A DNA stretch of 64,000 nucleotides from Rhodopirellula islandica (GCF_001027925.1 NZ_LECT01000031.1:124001-188000), one strand, 5' to 3'; shown: positions 1 through 9,398, counted from the stretch's first letter. Numbers and translations are program-made. The notes: generated from the sequence alone by a model not told the origin.

Positions 1-46
1 TGCCCGACCGCTTGGCAGGCTTCGCAACAGTGGCCGATTCCGTCAC
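1..46 (-). CDS. Probable start of DevC-type ABC permease (partial)
   Basis: Only the first fifteen or so codons lie in the window. A GTG at 46..44 overlaps the TGA stop of the upstream devB gene and opens a frame that runs off the window edge. The readable residues are polar and not diagnostic. The call rests on context: DevB-type fusion proteins are normally followed by a DevC permease, and the four-base overlap suggests translational coupling. The product would be an inner-membrane FtsX-like permease of the same exporter. It could instead be another small gene or a chance frame. Confidence 0.35.
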   Translation of the reverse strand, partial: MTESATVAKPAKRSG

Positions 47-1245
47 GGCTTCGCTGCCGACGCCACTTCGGCCGACTTTGCGGAGCGGCCGGCTTGGATC
101 TCGACGTCGACCTGCAATTCGATCAGGTGACTCGCACTCTCGGCGTCCCCCGCGTCAATGGCGATCACCACATCCGCGGAATAGCGATCCACCGCCGCCA
201 TCGGGTACGGACTGGCCAACGTCGGAGGGGCGATCAACGAATGAATGCGTTGAACTTTTCCATGCAGCGGGTCCCGCAGGGCGGGTGATGTGATGATTGC
301 GGTTTGTCCGATTTCAACTCGGGAGAGATCCGCGACGTTGACTTCCGCCACGCAGACCATTTGCGTCGTGTCCGCCAGGTGCATCAAAGCGGACACGCCG
401 GTTGCCGTTCCGATCGTCGCGTCGACGCGAAGCACACGGCCTTTGGTGGGAGCAACCAACCGTGACGTGGCCACATTGAATTTCAACAGCTCGATTTGTT
501 GCTTCAACGATTCCAACGAAGCGGATTGTTCGGCAGCGATCAAGGACAACTCCGTCGCACGAATTTCTTGTTCAGCTGAATCGACACCAAACTGGCCTTC
601 GTCGATGGCCTCTTCCGCATCTCGCAAAGCCGATTCGTACCGAGCCTGCGATTCGCTGACCTTCAACGCTTCGGTGTCCAGGGCATTCTCTGATACCAAG
701 CGTTGGCGAGCAGGGTCGCGGGAGGCGGTTTCCAGTTGACGCAATCGGCGTAGCCCCAAATCGGCGGCTTGTTTGAGCAGGTTCAATTCCCCGCCGTCGG
801 CCTTGGAATCTTTGAAACGCTTCTGTGCGTCCTTCAACTTCGATTCGGCTTGCTTCAGTGACGATCGAGCCACTTGTAGTTTGGCTTCTCCTGCCGCTCG
901 CTCCGCTGCGATCCGTCGTCGAGCCTCGTCCAATTTGGTTTGGGCGATGGTCAGTTCGAGTTGCCGGGCGGGAAGACTCTCCAGTTCCATCAGCACGGTC
1001 CCGGCAGTGACATCTTGCCCGGAATCCACAAAGATTTTCGCGACGCGATCTCCCGGTGCTGCCATGACCGCCAGAATTCCTCCTCGAGGCTCCAGCGTTC
1101 CGAGTGCCATGACTCGTTGCAACGCCACCGTTTGAGTGGGTCTGTCGGGGTTCGTTGATTCATCGGAACGGCCCGCGGATTGGCCATCACAGCCGCAGAT
1201 CATTGCGAAAACCCCGATCGCGAGCGTGAGGGGCAATCGGATCAT
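43..1245 (-). CDS. devB: HlyD/DevB-type membrane fusion lipoprotein of an ABC exporter
   Basis: This is the periplasmic adaptor of a DevBCA/MacAB-like exporter, linking the inner-membrane permease to the outer membrane. The chosen ATG (1245) is followed by a short hydrophobic segment ending in a lipobox (FAMICGC), which argues against the much longer open frame reaching 1479. After the anchor comes a biotinyl-lipoyl-like half motif (EPRGGILAVMAAPGDRVAKI), then about 180 residues rich in Ala, Glu, Gln and Lys that should form the coiled-coil hairpin, then the second half motif (LVAPTKGRVLRVDA) and a beta-rich C-terminus. It diverges from the devA-like ATPase gene and its stop overlaps the next frame by four bases. 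Exported substrate is unknown. Confidence 0.85.
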   Translation of the reverse strand: MIRLPLTLAIGVFAMICGCDGQSAGRSDESTNPDRPTQTVALQRVMALGTLEPRGGILAVMAAPGDRVAKIFVDSGQDVTAGTVLMELESLPARQLELTIAQTKLDEARRRIAAERAAGEAKLQVARSSLKQAESKLKDAQKRFKDSKADGGELNLLKQAADLGLRRLRQLETASRDPARQRLVSENALDTEALKVSESQARYESALRDAEEAIDEGQFGVDSAEQEIRATELSLIAAEQSASLESLKQQIELLKFNVATSRLVAPTKGRVLRVDATIGTATGVSALMHLADTTQMVCVAEVNVADLSRVEIGQTAIITSPALRDPLHGKVQRIHSLIAPPTLASPYPMAAVDRYSADVVIAIDAGDAESASHLIELQVDVEIQAGRSAKSAEVASAAKP

Positions 1246-1415
1246 GCCCGGTGGGATCGACCTTGCGGGGATCGGTTGCTTGGCTTGGGGCACGAGGAAC
1301 AACTGCAGAAACGAGGTGACACGAATTCGGGACAAGTTGCTAAGGTAACGTTTTTCCGCTCCGCCAGGCCATCGCGATTGACGGGTCTGGCACGCAAAAT
1401 GTCCCGAAAATTCGC

Positions 1416-2609
1416 GTGAAAATTCCCTTTCGAAACGAAAATCCGACCGCCAAGAACGGAGTCCGTGCGACCGCTTCACGCGGGATCACGCCCGAGATTG
1501 CCTTGGATGGCTCCGCTGCAATCGATGTTCGCGGTGTGAATCACTACTACGGGACCGGTGATGCGCGGAAACAGGTCCTGCACGACAACCATCTCCAGGT
1601 TCAACCTGGCGAAATTGTCATCATGACGGGGCAATCCGGTTCCGGCAAAACAACGTTGCTGACGCTAATCGGCACTTTGCGTCGTGTCCAAGAAGGCCAG
1701 TTGAACGTTCTCGGCCAGCCGCTTCACGATTTGTCGCAAACCAACATCGGCTCGCTCCGCAAACGATTGGGCTTCATTTTCCAAGCCCACAACCTGTTTG
1801 GTTCGCTGACTGCTTTGCAGAACGTCCGCATGGCGTTGGAACTCCAACCCAACCGTGCGTCTCGCAGTGAAGAGAATGAACGCTGTGCAAAAATGCTGAC
1901 AGCCGTGGGGCTAGGGGATCGCATTCAATACAAACCGGGAGGTTTGTCCGGCGGACAGAAACAACGGGTCGCGGTCGCCAGAGGCCTCGTCCATCAACCC
2001 GACATTTTGTTGGCCGACGAGCCCACCGCGGCTTTGGATGAAGAATCCGGACGGCAAGTCGTCACGTTGTTCCAACGCGAGGCGCGTGAGCGCGGGGTAG
2101 CGATCGTGATCGTGACGCACGACAACCGAATCTTGGACGTCGCCGACCGCATCGTGAAGATGGACTTTGGGAAAATCGCTCGCGACACCAATCTGAACGA
2201 AGCCGCCGTGCTCGGTGAAATGCTGTCGCAGTGCAGCGTGTTCTCCGGCGTCGCGATCAGCACGTTGACCGAATTGTCACGCAGCATGACGCGAACCGAA
2301 CACGGCCCCGGCGATCGAATCGTGACCTACGGTGACGTCGGCGATCGCTTCTACTTGATCCGCGAGGGCCGCGTTTCCATCCAACAACCCACCCATCCCG
2401 GCGGCGACGATTTTCGCGAGGTCGCAGAGCTGACCGAAGGTGCCTACTTCGGCGAAACCGCTCTGCTGACCGGGGAACCTCGCAACGCACACGTGGATGC
2501 AAAAACCGAAACGGTGACCTACAGTCTCGACGCGGCCACTTTCGCCGACGTCATGAGCCAGCGCAAATCCATCGAAGAAGAGGTCCGCAGCTCGCTGTTT
2601 GCCGAGTGA
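1416..2609 (+). CDS. devA: DevA-type ABC ATPase fused to a cyclic-nucleotide-binding domain
   Basis: ATPase subunit of the DevBCA-type exporter. The start is GTG 1416; no ATG lies before the conserved core. Residues about 36-255 hold a complete ABC domain: Walker A GQSGSGKTT (72-80), signature LSGGQKQR (about 177-184) and Walker B ILLADEP with the following D-loop. From about residue 268 to the end (397) there is a cNMP-binding domain: a helical entry (SVFSGVAISTLTELSR), a beta-roll with GDRFYLIREGRVSI, and a phosphate-binding cassette FGETALLTGEPRNAHV that keeps the Glu and Arg used to bind cyclic nucleotides in CRP-type domains. Plain DevA proteins are about 230-250 residues, so the tail is an added domain. 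It suggests allosteric control of export by cAMP or cGMP, which is inference. Confidence 0.88.
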   Translation: MKIPFRNENPTAKNGVRATASRGITPEIALDGSAAIDVRGVNHYYGTGDARKQVLHDNHLQVQPGEIVIMTGQSGSGKTTLLTLIGTLRRVQEGQLNVLGQPLHDLSQTNIGSLRKRLGFIFQAHNLFGSLTALQNVRMALELQPNRASRSEENERCAKMLTAVGLGDRIQYKPGGLSGGQKQRVAVARGLVHQPDILLADEPTAALDEESGRQVVTLFQREARERGVAIVIVTHDNRILDVADRIVKMDFGKIARDTNLNEAAVLGEMLSQCSVFSGVAISTLTELSRSMTRTEHGPGDRIVTYGDVGDRFYLIREGRVSIQQPTHPGGDDFREVAELTEGAYFGETALLTGEPRNAHVDAKTETVTYSLDAATFADVMSQRKSIEEEVRSSLFAE

Positions 2610-2683
2610 ATCGGAATTCGCAAGCCACTGCTCCCATCCCCGCGTACGCGGGTTGCCCTCCAACCGCGTTCGCTGGCTTCGTG

Positions 2684-2810
2684 GAGCAGGTCGGCTGGAA
2701 TGATCGGGCACAACCATGTGAGCCGTTTGGGCGTTCGCCCCGGTTGCGCGTGAAAACCGTGGCTAACGCCAACGGCTCACATACCCGATGACACCTGCGT
2801 ACCTGCTTAG
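2684..2810. repeat. Palindromic element, copy A
   Basis: About 127 bp with inverted ends (GAGCAGGT on the left, TACCTGCTTAG on the right) and an inner inverted repeat in which the arm GTGAGCCGTTTGGGCGTT faces AACGCCAACGGCTCAC. Related copies occur at 39307-39435 and 60076-60205, with a shortened relative at 4395-4480. The right end overlaps the stop codon of the sulfatase gene on the minus strand. No coding capacity. It resembles a MITE or large REP-type element. Confidence 0.85.
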
Positions 2811-4264
2811 TTCTGTTTGTCGGGGCCGAGGTGCCAGTCCATCCCGTCCTTCATGATGCTGGCGTTGATCTGAAGCATTTGCTGCTTCATCGCTTCCACT
2901 CGCTCGGGTTGTTCCTGGGCCAGGTTCTTGGTTTGGCCTGGATCGTCTTTCAAGTTGTATAGCTCGAAGTTGTGATAGGTGCCGGTTTTGATCGTTGGGA
3001 TCCAGTTCTCGACGAACATGTTGTTGTTCGACAGTTCATAGTCACGAAAGCCGACGAGCGAGTAGTCGCCGTCTCGCATCGCGACGATGGGGTTGGATCG
3101 CTGGAGGTGCCAGAACAGAGGTTGATGACGCTGGAATGAATCGGGGTGTCCGGTCAGCAGTGGGGAGAGGTCACTGCCGTCGAGATGGACTTTTGGTGGG
3201 GCCAAATTCAGCAGCCCACAAATCGTGGGCAGCACATCGACCAAACCAGCGGGCTGGTCCAGGACAACTCCGGCGGGAATGTGTCCGGGCCACTGGAAGA
3301 TGCCCGGCACGCGAATTCCGCCGTCCCAGTTGACACCTTTTTGACCGCGAAGATTGCCGACGCGATCGGCTCGGTAGCTGCCGTTGTCAGAGGCGTAGAT
3401 GATCAGCGTGTTTTCGCGAACGCCCATGGCATCCAACTTCGCAAGCAGTCGCTGGATGGCTTGATCGGTGTTGTCGATCGTGCCGGAGTAGACCGCGGCT
3501 TTGTCGTTCACCTTCCCGTATTTCTGTGTGACCTCATCAGGAGCCGCGATCGGGGCATGGGGCTCGTGGAACCAAACGTTCAGGAAAAACGGTTGCTCGG
3601 GTCCCGATTCGCGGTGGCGATCCATCCAGCCGATCGCTTCATCCGCAACCAGTTGGCAGGAGTAGCCTTCCAGTGGACCGACCGGTTCTCCATTGCGAAT
3701 GAAGTTGTCCGGGTTGCGGTGGCTGGGTAGGGCGTTGTTCCAAGTCGCGAACCAATGATCGAATCCATGTTGATCGGGGGTGGGTTTGTCTCGATCTTCG
3801 GTGGGCAGGCCCAGGTGCCATTTGCCAACGTGAGCGGTCGCGTAGCCGGCATCCCGCAGGACCTCGGCGAGGGTGATTTCTCGCAGACGAAGGTGGGAGT
3901 TCTGGGATTCATCATGGATCCAGCTGTAGACTCCGGCGCGAATGTGGTGGCGACCGGTGATCAGTGTGGCACGCGATGGAGAGCAAACCGCGCAGCCCGA
4001 ATAGAACTGTTCAAAACGCGTTCCGCCCGCAGCCAATTGATCGATCGTGGGTGTCTTAACGGGACCGCCGTAACAGCCCACATCGCGGTACCCGAGGTCA
4101 TCGGCCAGCAACATCACGACGTTGGGACGAGGCGATTGGGCATGGGCTTGGTCGGTGGAACAGCCGAAGGCTGCAACCGACAGGAATAGAAACAGGCAGG
4201 CCGGAATCAGCGGGTGATGCAGGTGCAGCGGAGATGCGGGCGGAGCAGGCGAAGTGCTTGGCAT
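2807..4264 (-). CDS. Sulfatase (formylglycine-dependent), probable lipoprotein
   Basis: Type I sulfatase of the alkaline-phosphatase superfamily, hydrolysing sulfate esters, probably of marine polysaccharides. The start (ATG 4264) gives a signal sequence ending in a lipobox (SVAAFGC, Cys35); the open frame runs further upstream to 4720 without a better start. Catalytic features are the metal-binding Asp pair in LLADDLGY (about 53-60) and CSPSR (94-98), where the Cys should be converted to formylglycine, followed by ATLITGR. A later ASDNGSY motif fits the second metal-ligand region. About 485 residues, normal for the family. The TAA stop lies inside the terminal repeat of palindromic element A. 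The substrate cannot be read from the sequence. Confidence 0.92.
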   Translation of the reverse strand: MPSTSPAPPASPLHLHHPLIPACLFLFLSVAAFGCSTDQAHAQSPRPNVVMLLADDLGYRDVGCYGGPVKTPTIDQLAAGGTRFEQFYSGCAVCSPSRATLITGRHHIRAGVYSWIHDESQNSHLRLREITLAEVLRDAGYATAHVGKWHLGLPTEDRDKPTPDQHGFDHWFATWNNALPSHRNPDNFIRNGEPVGPLEGYSCQLVADEAIGWMDRHRESGPEQPFFLNVWFHEPHAPIAAPDEVTQKYGKVNDKAAVYSGTIDNTDQAIQRLLAKLDAMGVRENTLIIYASDNGSYRADRVGNLRGQKGVNWDGGIRVPGIFQWPGHIPAGVVLDQPAGLVDVLPTICGLLNLAPPKVHLDGSDLSPLLTGHPDSFQRHQPLFWHLQRSNPIVAMRDGDYSLVGFRDYELSNNNMFVENWIPTIKTGTYHNFELYNLKDDPGQTKNLAQEQPERVEAMKQQMLQINASIMKDGMDWHLGPDKQN

Positions 4265-4783
4265 TGCGAATGGAGAGATTGAGGAGGGAGGCTGGGACAC
4301 GGCAAAGTGCGTGGTCCCAGGAAGGCGGGAATGCATTTTAGACGAAACGGCCTCGGGGCATTTGGGCGTGCCTTGGAATGGGGAACTGTCGTCGCCCAAG
4401 CAGGAGTCTGGGGGAAATGTGGAGCCGTTGGGCGTTCGCCCGGTTCCCACACGCGATCGTTCCTGACGACCTGCTTGGGGGCGGTTTTTTCTCGGCGTGG
4501 CGTGCCGGAGGCGAGGTTGTCCAGGCGGCTGGCTGATTCCAGCAGAATTTGGCTTGTGGGTGGTCAATTGGCTTTCGTAGGGTCGCGGCAGGATCGCGCG
4601 ATTCATTTCGCGTTGGTCTGTGCAGTCATTCCATCCGTATTTCCCGTTCGAGCTGATACCCGCTTGGCTGATCGGTTCCAACCTTTCGACACCTTGCCTC
4701 GTCCTTCGCGTGAAACACACTCACCGCTGGCGAGGTTGATTGCTGCGCTTTGCGGGCCGACCCGGACAACGATCGCCACCTGG
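4265..4783. other. Divergent intergenic region between sulfatase and lptD
   Basis: About 520 bases separating the chosen start of the minus-strand sulfatase from the chosen start of plus-strand lptD. It holds the short palindromic element relative at 4395-4480. Open frames cross it in both directions but carry no recognisable protein motifs. If lptD starts at an upstream TTG near 4736 this region is shorter. Confidence 0.5.
4395..4480. repeat. Shortened relative of the palindromic element
   Basis: Eighty-six bases bounded by CCCAAGCAGG and CCTGCTTGGG, an inverted pair similar to the ends of the long copies. Inside is one arm (GGAGCCGTTGGGCGTTCGCC) and the flank CGATCGTTCCTGACGACCTGC, which matches the right flank of the copy at 39307-39435. 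The second inner arm is missing, so it looks like an internal deletion derivative. Confidence 0.65.
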
Positions 4784-7700
4784 ATGGGTGCCGCAATTTG
4801 CGTGCTGGCGAGTCTTTCGCCGGTTCTTGCGCAAGAAATCACGGAGCGTTCGGTTTACGAAGTCACCGATGTTTCACAGACCTTGCAGTTGTCCGGCGAT
4901 GCCGTGCACCGCTGGCAAGATGGCTCGCGGGAGTACACGTTGTTGCGTGGCCATGTTGAATTGCAATTTGAAGGCAAGCGATACGAAGCGGCTGCGATCT
5001 TGGTGGCTTTGTCTGGAAAACAAAAAAATCTGACGGCGAAGTTGTTGATGGACCGGGTGAAACTGGGGCCAGGACAGACGACGGAACAACCCATTGTTCA
5101 GACCGTCAGCCTGACGTCGGTTCCCATTGTCCGCGCGGATCAGTACCGCGGCCGAGCCGAGATTCCAGCGGATTGGTGGACGAAGATGGGGATTCGTCCG
5201 GAGGCAACGACGCAGGCGAGCAAAACGCCCGTCCAGCAGGCGTCGCAAAGCCTGCCCGGCGCGTCTGGGACGGAATCTTCCCAACCCGTCCAGCCGGTTC
5301 AGTATCTCGAACCCGTGATGGGCGAGCCCAATTTGCCGTCTGGTGGGTTGGTGCTCGATCCGCCAGCGGTTTCCACCCTGCCAGCTCCCATTCAGAGTTT
5401 TCAACCACCTGTCATGGAGACCCCGCCGCCCGCGATTGCGACGCCGGACGGTGGGACCACGGGTGGCGTGCCATTCATTGTCGGTGGCGGAACGCGAGCG
5501 ATCGAGGTTTTCTCTCGAGGCTCAAACACTCCCGCGGAACTTCAGTACATCAATCGTCCCGGCACGACCGAATCGGTTGTCATCGCACGAGGCGGTGTCA
5601 CTGTTTTGGTGCGAGACGTATCGGCTCGTTTGCCCAGCGGTGAAATCATGCCCTTGGGCACGGTGTCGTTGTCGGCCAATCGGATCGTTGCTTGGATGCC
5701 GCGATTGAGTGATGTGTTCCAAGGCACGCAAGACTTTCAGTCCAGCGAAGGGGAGCTGTACCTCGAAGGCGACATCGTTTTCCGGCAAGGCGACCGAATC
5801 ATTTATGCCGAGTCGATGTACTACAACGTCACTCGTGAAGTTGGCATGGTCTTGGACGCGGAAACCATCACCACGATTCCCGAGTACCAAGGGACGGTGC
5901 GGTTGAAAGCGGAGGTGATGCAGCAAATCAACCGAGGCAACTATGTCGCCGTCGATGCAGCCTTCACAAGCAGTCGCATGGGCGTGCCTCGCTATTGGCT
6001 GCAAAGCAATCGATTGGAGTTGACGCAGCGTCCGATCGTGCGGGCCGATCCGATCACGGGACAACCGATTGCAGACAGCGAACCGATCGTCACCAGCGGC
6101 GGCAACTTCGTGTACTTAGGTGGCGTGCCCGTGCTGGCTTGGCCCAGGTTCACGACACCGCTCCGGAAGCCAACGTTTTATCTGACCGGTGCCGACGTTC
6201 GGAACGATGATATCTTCGGTTCGCAGGTGCTGTTGGAATGGGATTTGTTTCAGCTGCTCGGGTTCACGAATCCGCCGGCGGGTGTCGAGACGACGTTGCT
6301 CACGGATTACTTGAGCGAACGCGGCCCAGCCGTGGGGACGCGAACGACGTATGCCCTGCCCAGTTTGTTCGGGTTCGGTGGACCGGCATCGGGAACCTAC
6401 GACAGTTACCTGATCAAAGACGATGGGTTGGATGTCTTGGGACAAGGCCGTCGTGATTTGCAGCCGGAAGAAACCTATCGCGGTCGAGCAACCTTGCGGC
6501 ATCGGCACCACTTGCCTGGCGATTGGGAATTCATCGCTGAAGTCGGCTACTTGAGTGACCGCAATTTCCTGGAACAGTACTTCGAATCGGAATGGGACCA
6601 AGACGCGGATCAGCGGACTGGATTGCGATTCCGAAAGTACGCTGGTTCGCAGATGTTGGACATCGCGGCCAATTTTCAAGTCAACGACTTCTTCATGGAA
6701 ACCGAAGAGTTGCCGACGATCGAGCACTACGCTCTCGGCGGATCGATCTTGGGTGACTCACTGACATGGTCGATGCACAACGAGATTGGCTACAAGCACT
6801 TGCAGGTTGCTGACACCCCGGAAGACCCCGTCATTGCGGCGGGCACGTACACGCTGCCTGGCGAACTGGACCGAGAAGGTGTGGTGACCCGAACACGACA
6901 GGAAATCTCGGCTCCGCTGGACGCCGGCCCCGTTAAAGTGATCCCGTTTGCGATCGGCGAAGCGGCGTACTACGGCGAAGGTGCCGATGGCGATGACCTG
7001 ACACGATTGTGGGGCGGCGGCGGTCTGCGATTGAACCTGCCGATGTCGCGAGTCGATCCGACGATCCAAAGCTCGCTGCTGAATATTCGCGGGTTGGCTC
7101 ACAAAATCGATTGGTCGGCGGAGTACTTCTATGCTGACAGTGACACGGACTTGGACGAGTTGCCGTACTACGATTCGCTGGATGACAACGCTCAAGAAGA
7201 ATTTCGGCGTGTGTTCACAGGGACGTTGTTCGCCGGCACTTTGCCACCCCAATTTGATCCGAGGAACTATGCCTTTCGGCAGGGCACTCAGCGAAACGTG
7301 ACCAGTTCCAGTGACACGGTTGTCGATGACCTGCAGCAATTGCGATTGGGGATGAAGCATCGCTTTCAAACCAAACGCGGCTTGCCAGGGCGTGAACGGA
7401 TCGTCGATCTGTTCCGGTTCGAGATGGAAACGATTTTGTACCCCAAAGAAGATCGCGATAACTTTGGTGAGACGCTGGGCCCGACGATGTATGACGCGCA
7501 GTACAACATCGGCGATCGGTTCACCTTGCTGAGCGATGGCTACATTGATTCCTTCGACAACGGACTTCGTTCGGTCAGTGCCGGGTTCCGAACCAGTCGG
7601 CCAGGTCTGGGTGATTTGTATGTTGGATTGCTGTCGATGGAAGGGCCGATCAGCAGCACCGTGCTGCGGACCAGTTTGGACTACCGTTTGAATCACAAAT

Positions 7701-7936
7701 GGATTGTTTCAGCCGGAAACGTGTATGACTTTGGCGAGACCGGCAACGTGGGTCAGACATTGGGACTGACCCGTGTCGGCGAATCGTTCTTGGTTCAATT
7801 GGCTGCCAACGTCGACGCCGGGCGGGACAACACGAGCATTGGTTTCATGGTGGAACCTCGCTTCCTGCCCTCGAGTCGGTTGGGGCGTTTAGGCGGTCAG
7901 TTGATTCCTCCACCAGGCGTCGAAGGGCTGGAGTGA
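4784..7936 (+). CDS. lptD: LptD/OstA-like outer-membrane LPS-assembly protein
   Basis: Large outer-membrane beta-barrel protein of the LptD type, which inserts lipopolysaccharide into the outer leaflet. ATG 4784 begins a hydrophobic leader ending at LSPVLAQ; a TTG near 4736 would add a positively charged n-region and is an alternative. Residues about 20-110 form an OstA-like stretch (LSGDAVHRWQDGSREYTLLRGHVELQFEG), followed by a Pro/Gln/Ser-rich linker, a second OstA-like segment (LYLEGDIVFRQGDRIIYAES) and then about 700 residues of alternating aromatic strands typical of the barrel, including FVYLGGVPVLAWPRFTTPL. About 1050 residues, longer than the roughly 780 of enterobacterial LptD. Its stop overlaps the start of the DgkA-type gene, suggesting co-expression in envelope assembly. 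Confidence 0.78.
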   Translation: MGAAICVLASLSPVLAQEITERSVYEVTDVSQTLQLSGDAVHRWQDGSREYTLLRGHVELQFEGKRYEAAAILVALSGKQKNLTAKLLMDRVKLGPGQTTEQPIVQTVSLTSVPIVRADQYRGRAEIPADWWTKMGIRPEATTQASKTPVQQASQSLPGASGTESSQPVQPVQYLEPVMGEPNLPSGGLVLDPPAVSTLPAPIQSFQPPVMETPPPAIATPDGGTTGGVPFIVGGGTRAIEVFSRGSNTPAELQYINRPGTTESVVIARGGVTVLVRDVSARLPSGEIMPLGTVSLSANRIVAWMPRLSDVFQGTQDFQSSEGELYLEGDIVFRQGDRIIYAESMYYNVTREVGMVLDAETITTIPEYQGTVRLKAEVMQQINRGNYVAVDAAFTSSRMGVPRYWLQSNRLELTQRPIVRADPITGQPIADSEPIVTSGGNFVYLGGVPVLAWPRFTTPLRKPTFYLTGADVRNDDIFGSQVLLEWDLFQLLGFTNPPAGVETTLLTDYLSERGPAVGTRTTYALPSLFGFGGPASGTYDSYLIKDDGLDVLGQGRRDLQPEETYRGRATLRHRHHLPGDWEFIAEVGYLSDRNFLEQYFESEWDQDADQRTGLRFRKYAGSQMLDIAANFQVNDFFMETEELPTIEHYALGGSILGDSLTWSMHNEIGYKHLQVADTPEDPVIAAGTYTLPGELDREGVVTRTRQEISAPLDAGPVKVIPFAIGEAAYYGEGADGDDLTRLWGGGGLRLNLPMSRVDPTIQSSLLNIRGLAHKIDWSAEYFYADSDTDLDELPYYDSLDDNAQEEFRRVFTGTLFAGTLPPQFDPRNYAFRQGTQRNVTSSSDTVVDDLQQLRLGMKHRFQTKRGLPGRERIVDLFRFEMETILYPKEDRDNFGETLGPTMYDAQYNIGDRFTLLSDGYIDSFDNGLRSVSAGFRTSRPGLGDLYVGLLSMEGPISSTVLRTSLDYRLNHKWIVSAGNVYDFGETGNVGQTLGLTRVGESFLVQLAANVDAGRDNTSIGFMVEPRFLPSSRLGRLGGQLIPPPGVEGLE

Positions 7937-8313
7937 TGGCTTCGAAACCAGGGTCTTGGGCCTCGAAGTTTCGCTGTGCGACGCTTGGGGTCTGGTTTGC
8001 CTGCGGTGGGCAAAGCAGTTTCTGGGTTCACTTGCCAGTTGCTGCCGCGGTGATCGCGATGGCAGCCTGGTTGGACGTCAGTCCAGTTGAATGGGCCGTT
8101 TTGATTCTGGCGATCGGCGGTGTGTTGACGGCGGAGTTGATCAACTCATCGGTCGAGTTGTTGGTCTCCGTTTTGCACCCGCAGCATCACCCAAGAATCG
8201 GGCAGGCACTCGATGTCGCGGCGGGGGCTGTGTTGGTGATGAGTCTGGCCGCCGTGGCGGTCGGATTGATCGTGCTGTTTCCGCCGCTATGCGGTCGGCT
8301 GTTCGGTGCCTGA
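7933..8313 (+). CDS. dgkA: DgkA-family diacylglycerol/undecaprenol kinase
   Basis: Small integral-membrane lipid kinase of the prokaryotic DgkA family, phosphorylating diacylglycerol or undecaprenol with ATP. A GTG at 7933 and an ATG at 7936 both overlap the lptD stop, so translation is probably coupled. About 126 residues with three hydrophobic helices. The family signature is recognisable as TAELINSSVELLVSVLHPQHH followed by QALDVAAGAVLV: the Glu and Asn of the first block and the Asp of the second match conserved positions. The 3' end overlaps the convergent membrane-protein gene by 27 bases. Which lipid it uses is not determinable here. Confidence 0.8.
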   Translation: MMASKPGSWASKFRCATLGVWFACGGQSSFWVHLPVAAAVIAMAAWLDVSPVEWAVLILAIGGVLTAELINSSVELLVSVLHPQHHPRIGQALDVAAGAVLVMSLAAVAVGLIVLFPPLCGRLFGA

Positions 8314-9345
8314 CTCGCTGTTGGCTGCTTCGCTGGTGTTGGCTTCTTCCAGGCTTTCTTGGACCTCGCGTCCGGCCGTCCAGTAGAAGATCGTGCCGAT
8401 GATCGCCATCACGACTTTGACCAGCTCAAACGCCAGGGCGACCAACGTCCCCGACGCATCGGTCGTTTTCGCGGGAACGATGTGATAGAGGGTTTCGATG
8501 GTCACTTCCAGCACGCCTACCCCGGCAGGTGTGAGCGGCAAGGCGGACATCAACATGCCGATGGGAACGATGACAAAGTGTTCGGCCAAAGTCGGAGGCA
8601 AGTCGTACATCGAGACCGCAATCAGATACATGCTGACCACGAGCAGGCCCTGCACAACGAGGCTCATCAACAGGGACGAAGCGAATGCCCAGGGATGATG
8701 GTGGAACATCCGCAGCGGTGGTCCGACGTGCTTGATTAGCGAACCGACCACAGGAAGCTTCTCGCCACGTTGCATCAGCGTGTCGACAAACTTGCCGCCG
8801 AAGACCAGCATCGCCAGGACAGCGGAGCCCACCGAGAGCATCACAATCGTGATGACCTTGATGTCGTCGATCGTGATGCCGTTGAATTCGAACGGGTCTT
8901 GCGATTGATGGATCAGCAGGCCACCGGAAACAAGCAGCAGTAACCCGTACAGTCCCGCACCTCGGTCAACGACCACGGACGCGACGGCGGCAATCCGTTT
9001 ACCCGGCGAACGTCTGGCCAGGAAAACTGCTTTGAAGAGGTCGCCGCCCACGCTGCCCGCGGAGACAAAACTCAGCAGGAAGCAAATCGAACTCAACCGC
9101 AAGGCTTCCATCAGACTCAGCGGGATGCCTTGGCAGCGAACCAGAACCCACCACCGGACAAACGACACCAAGAGCGCGCAAATGGCAACGGCGAGCGCAC
9201 CAACCAGCAAAGGGAGGTTGATCGACCGGGCGGTCAGGTCATCCCACTGAGCGGGTTCAATCCGGCTCAGCAGAAACCAAATGATGGCAACTGGAACCGC
9301 GAATTTGATCAAGGTGATCGCGTAGCGTTGATAGTGTTCGGGCAT
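8287..9345 (-). CDS. LPG_synthase_TM (UPF0104/AglD-type) integral membrane protein
   Basis: A 352-residue protein with about eight hydrophobic segments and the pattern of the lysylphosphatidylglycerol-synthase transmembrane family (PF03706): an early helix, RWWVLVRCQGIPLSLMEALR, then SFVSAGSVGGDLFKAVFLAR and VVDRGAGLYGLLLL, and later LTPAGVGVLEVT. Members lacking the catalytic LPG synthase half, as here, are often described as flippase-like or as partners of glycosyltransferases. The C-terminus is a short polar tail. It converges on and overlaps the dgkA-type gene. The transported lipid is unknown. Confidence 0.78.
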   Translation of the reverse strand: MPEHYQRYAITLIKFAVPVAIIWFLLSRIEPAQWDDLTARSINLPLLVGALAVAICALLVSFVRWWVLVRCQGIPLSLMEALRLSSICFLLSFVSAGSVGGDLFKAVFLARRSPGKRIAAVASVVVDRGAGLYGLLLLVSGGLLIHQSQDPFEFNGITIDDIKVITIVMLSVGSAVLAMLVFGGKFVDTLMQRGEKLPVVGSLIKHVGPPLRMFHHHPWAFASSLLMSLVVQGLLVVSMYLIAVSMYDLPPTLAEHFVIVPIGMLMSALPLTPAGVGVLEVTIETLYHIVPAKTTDASGTLVALAFELVKVVMAIIGTIFYWTAGREVQESLEEANTSEAANSESGTEQPTA

Positions 9346-9398
9346 GCCGGCAAGAATAATTCGCGGTCATCGCTTCGGATAGGCGATGCGGTCCCGAT

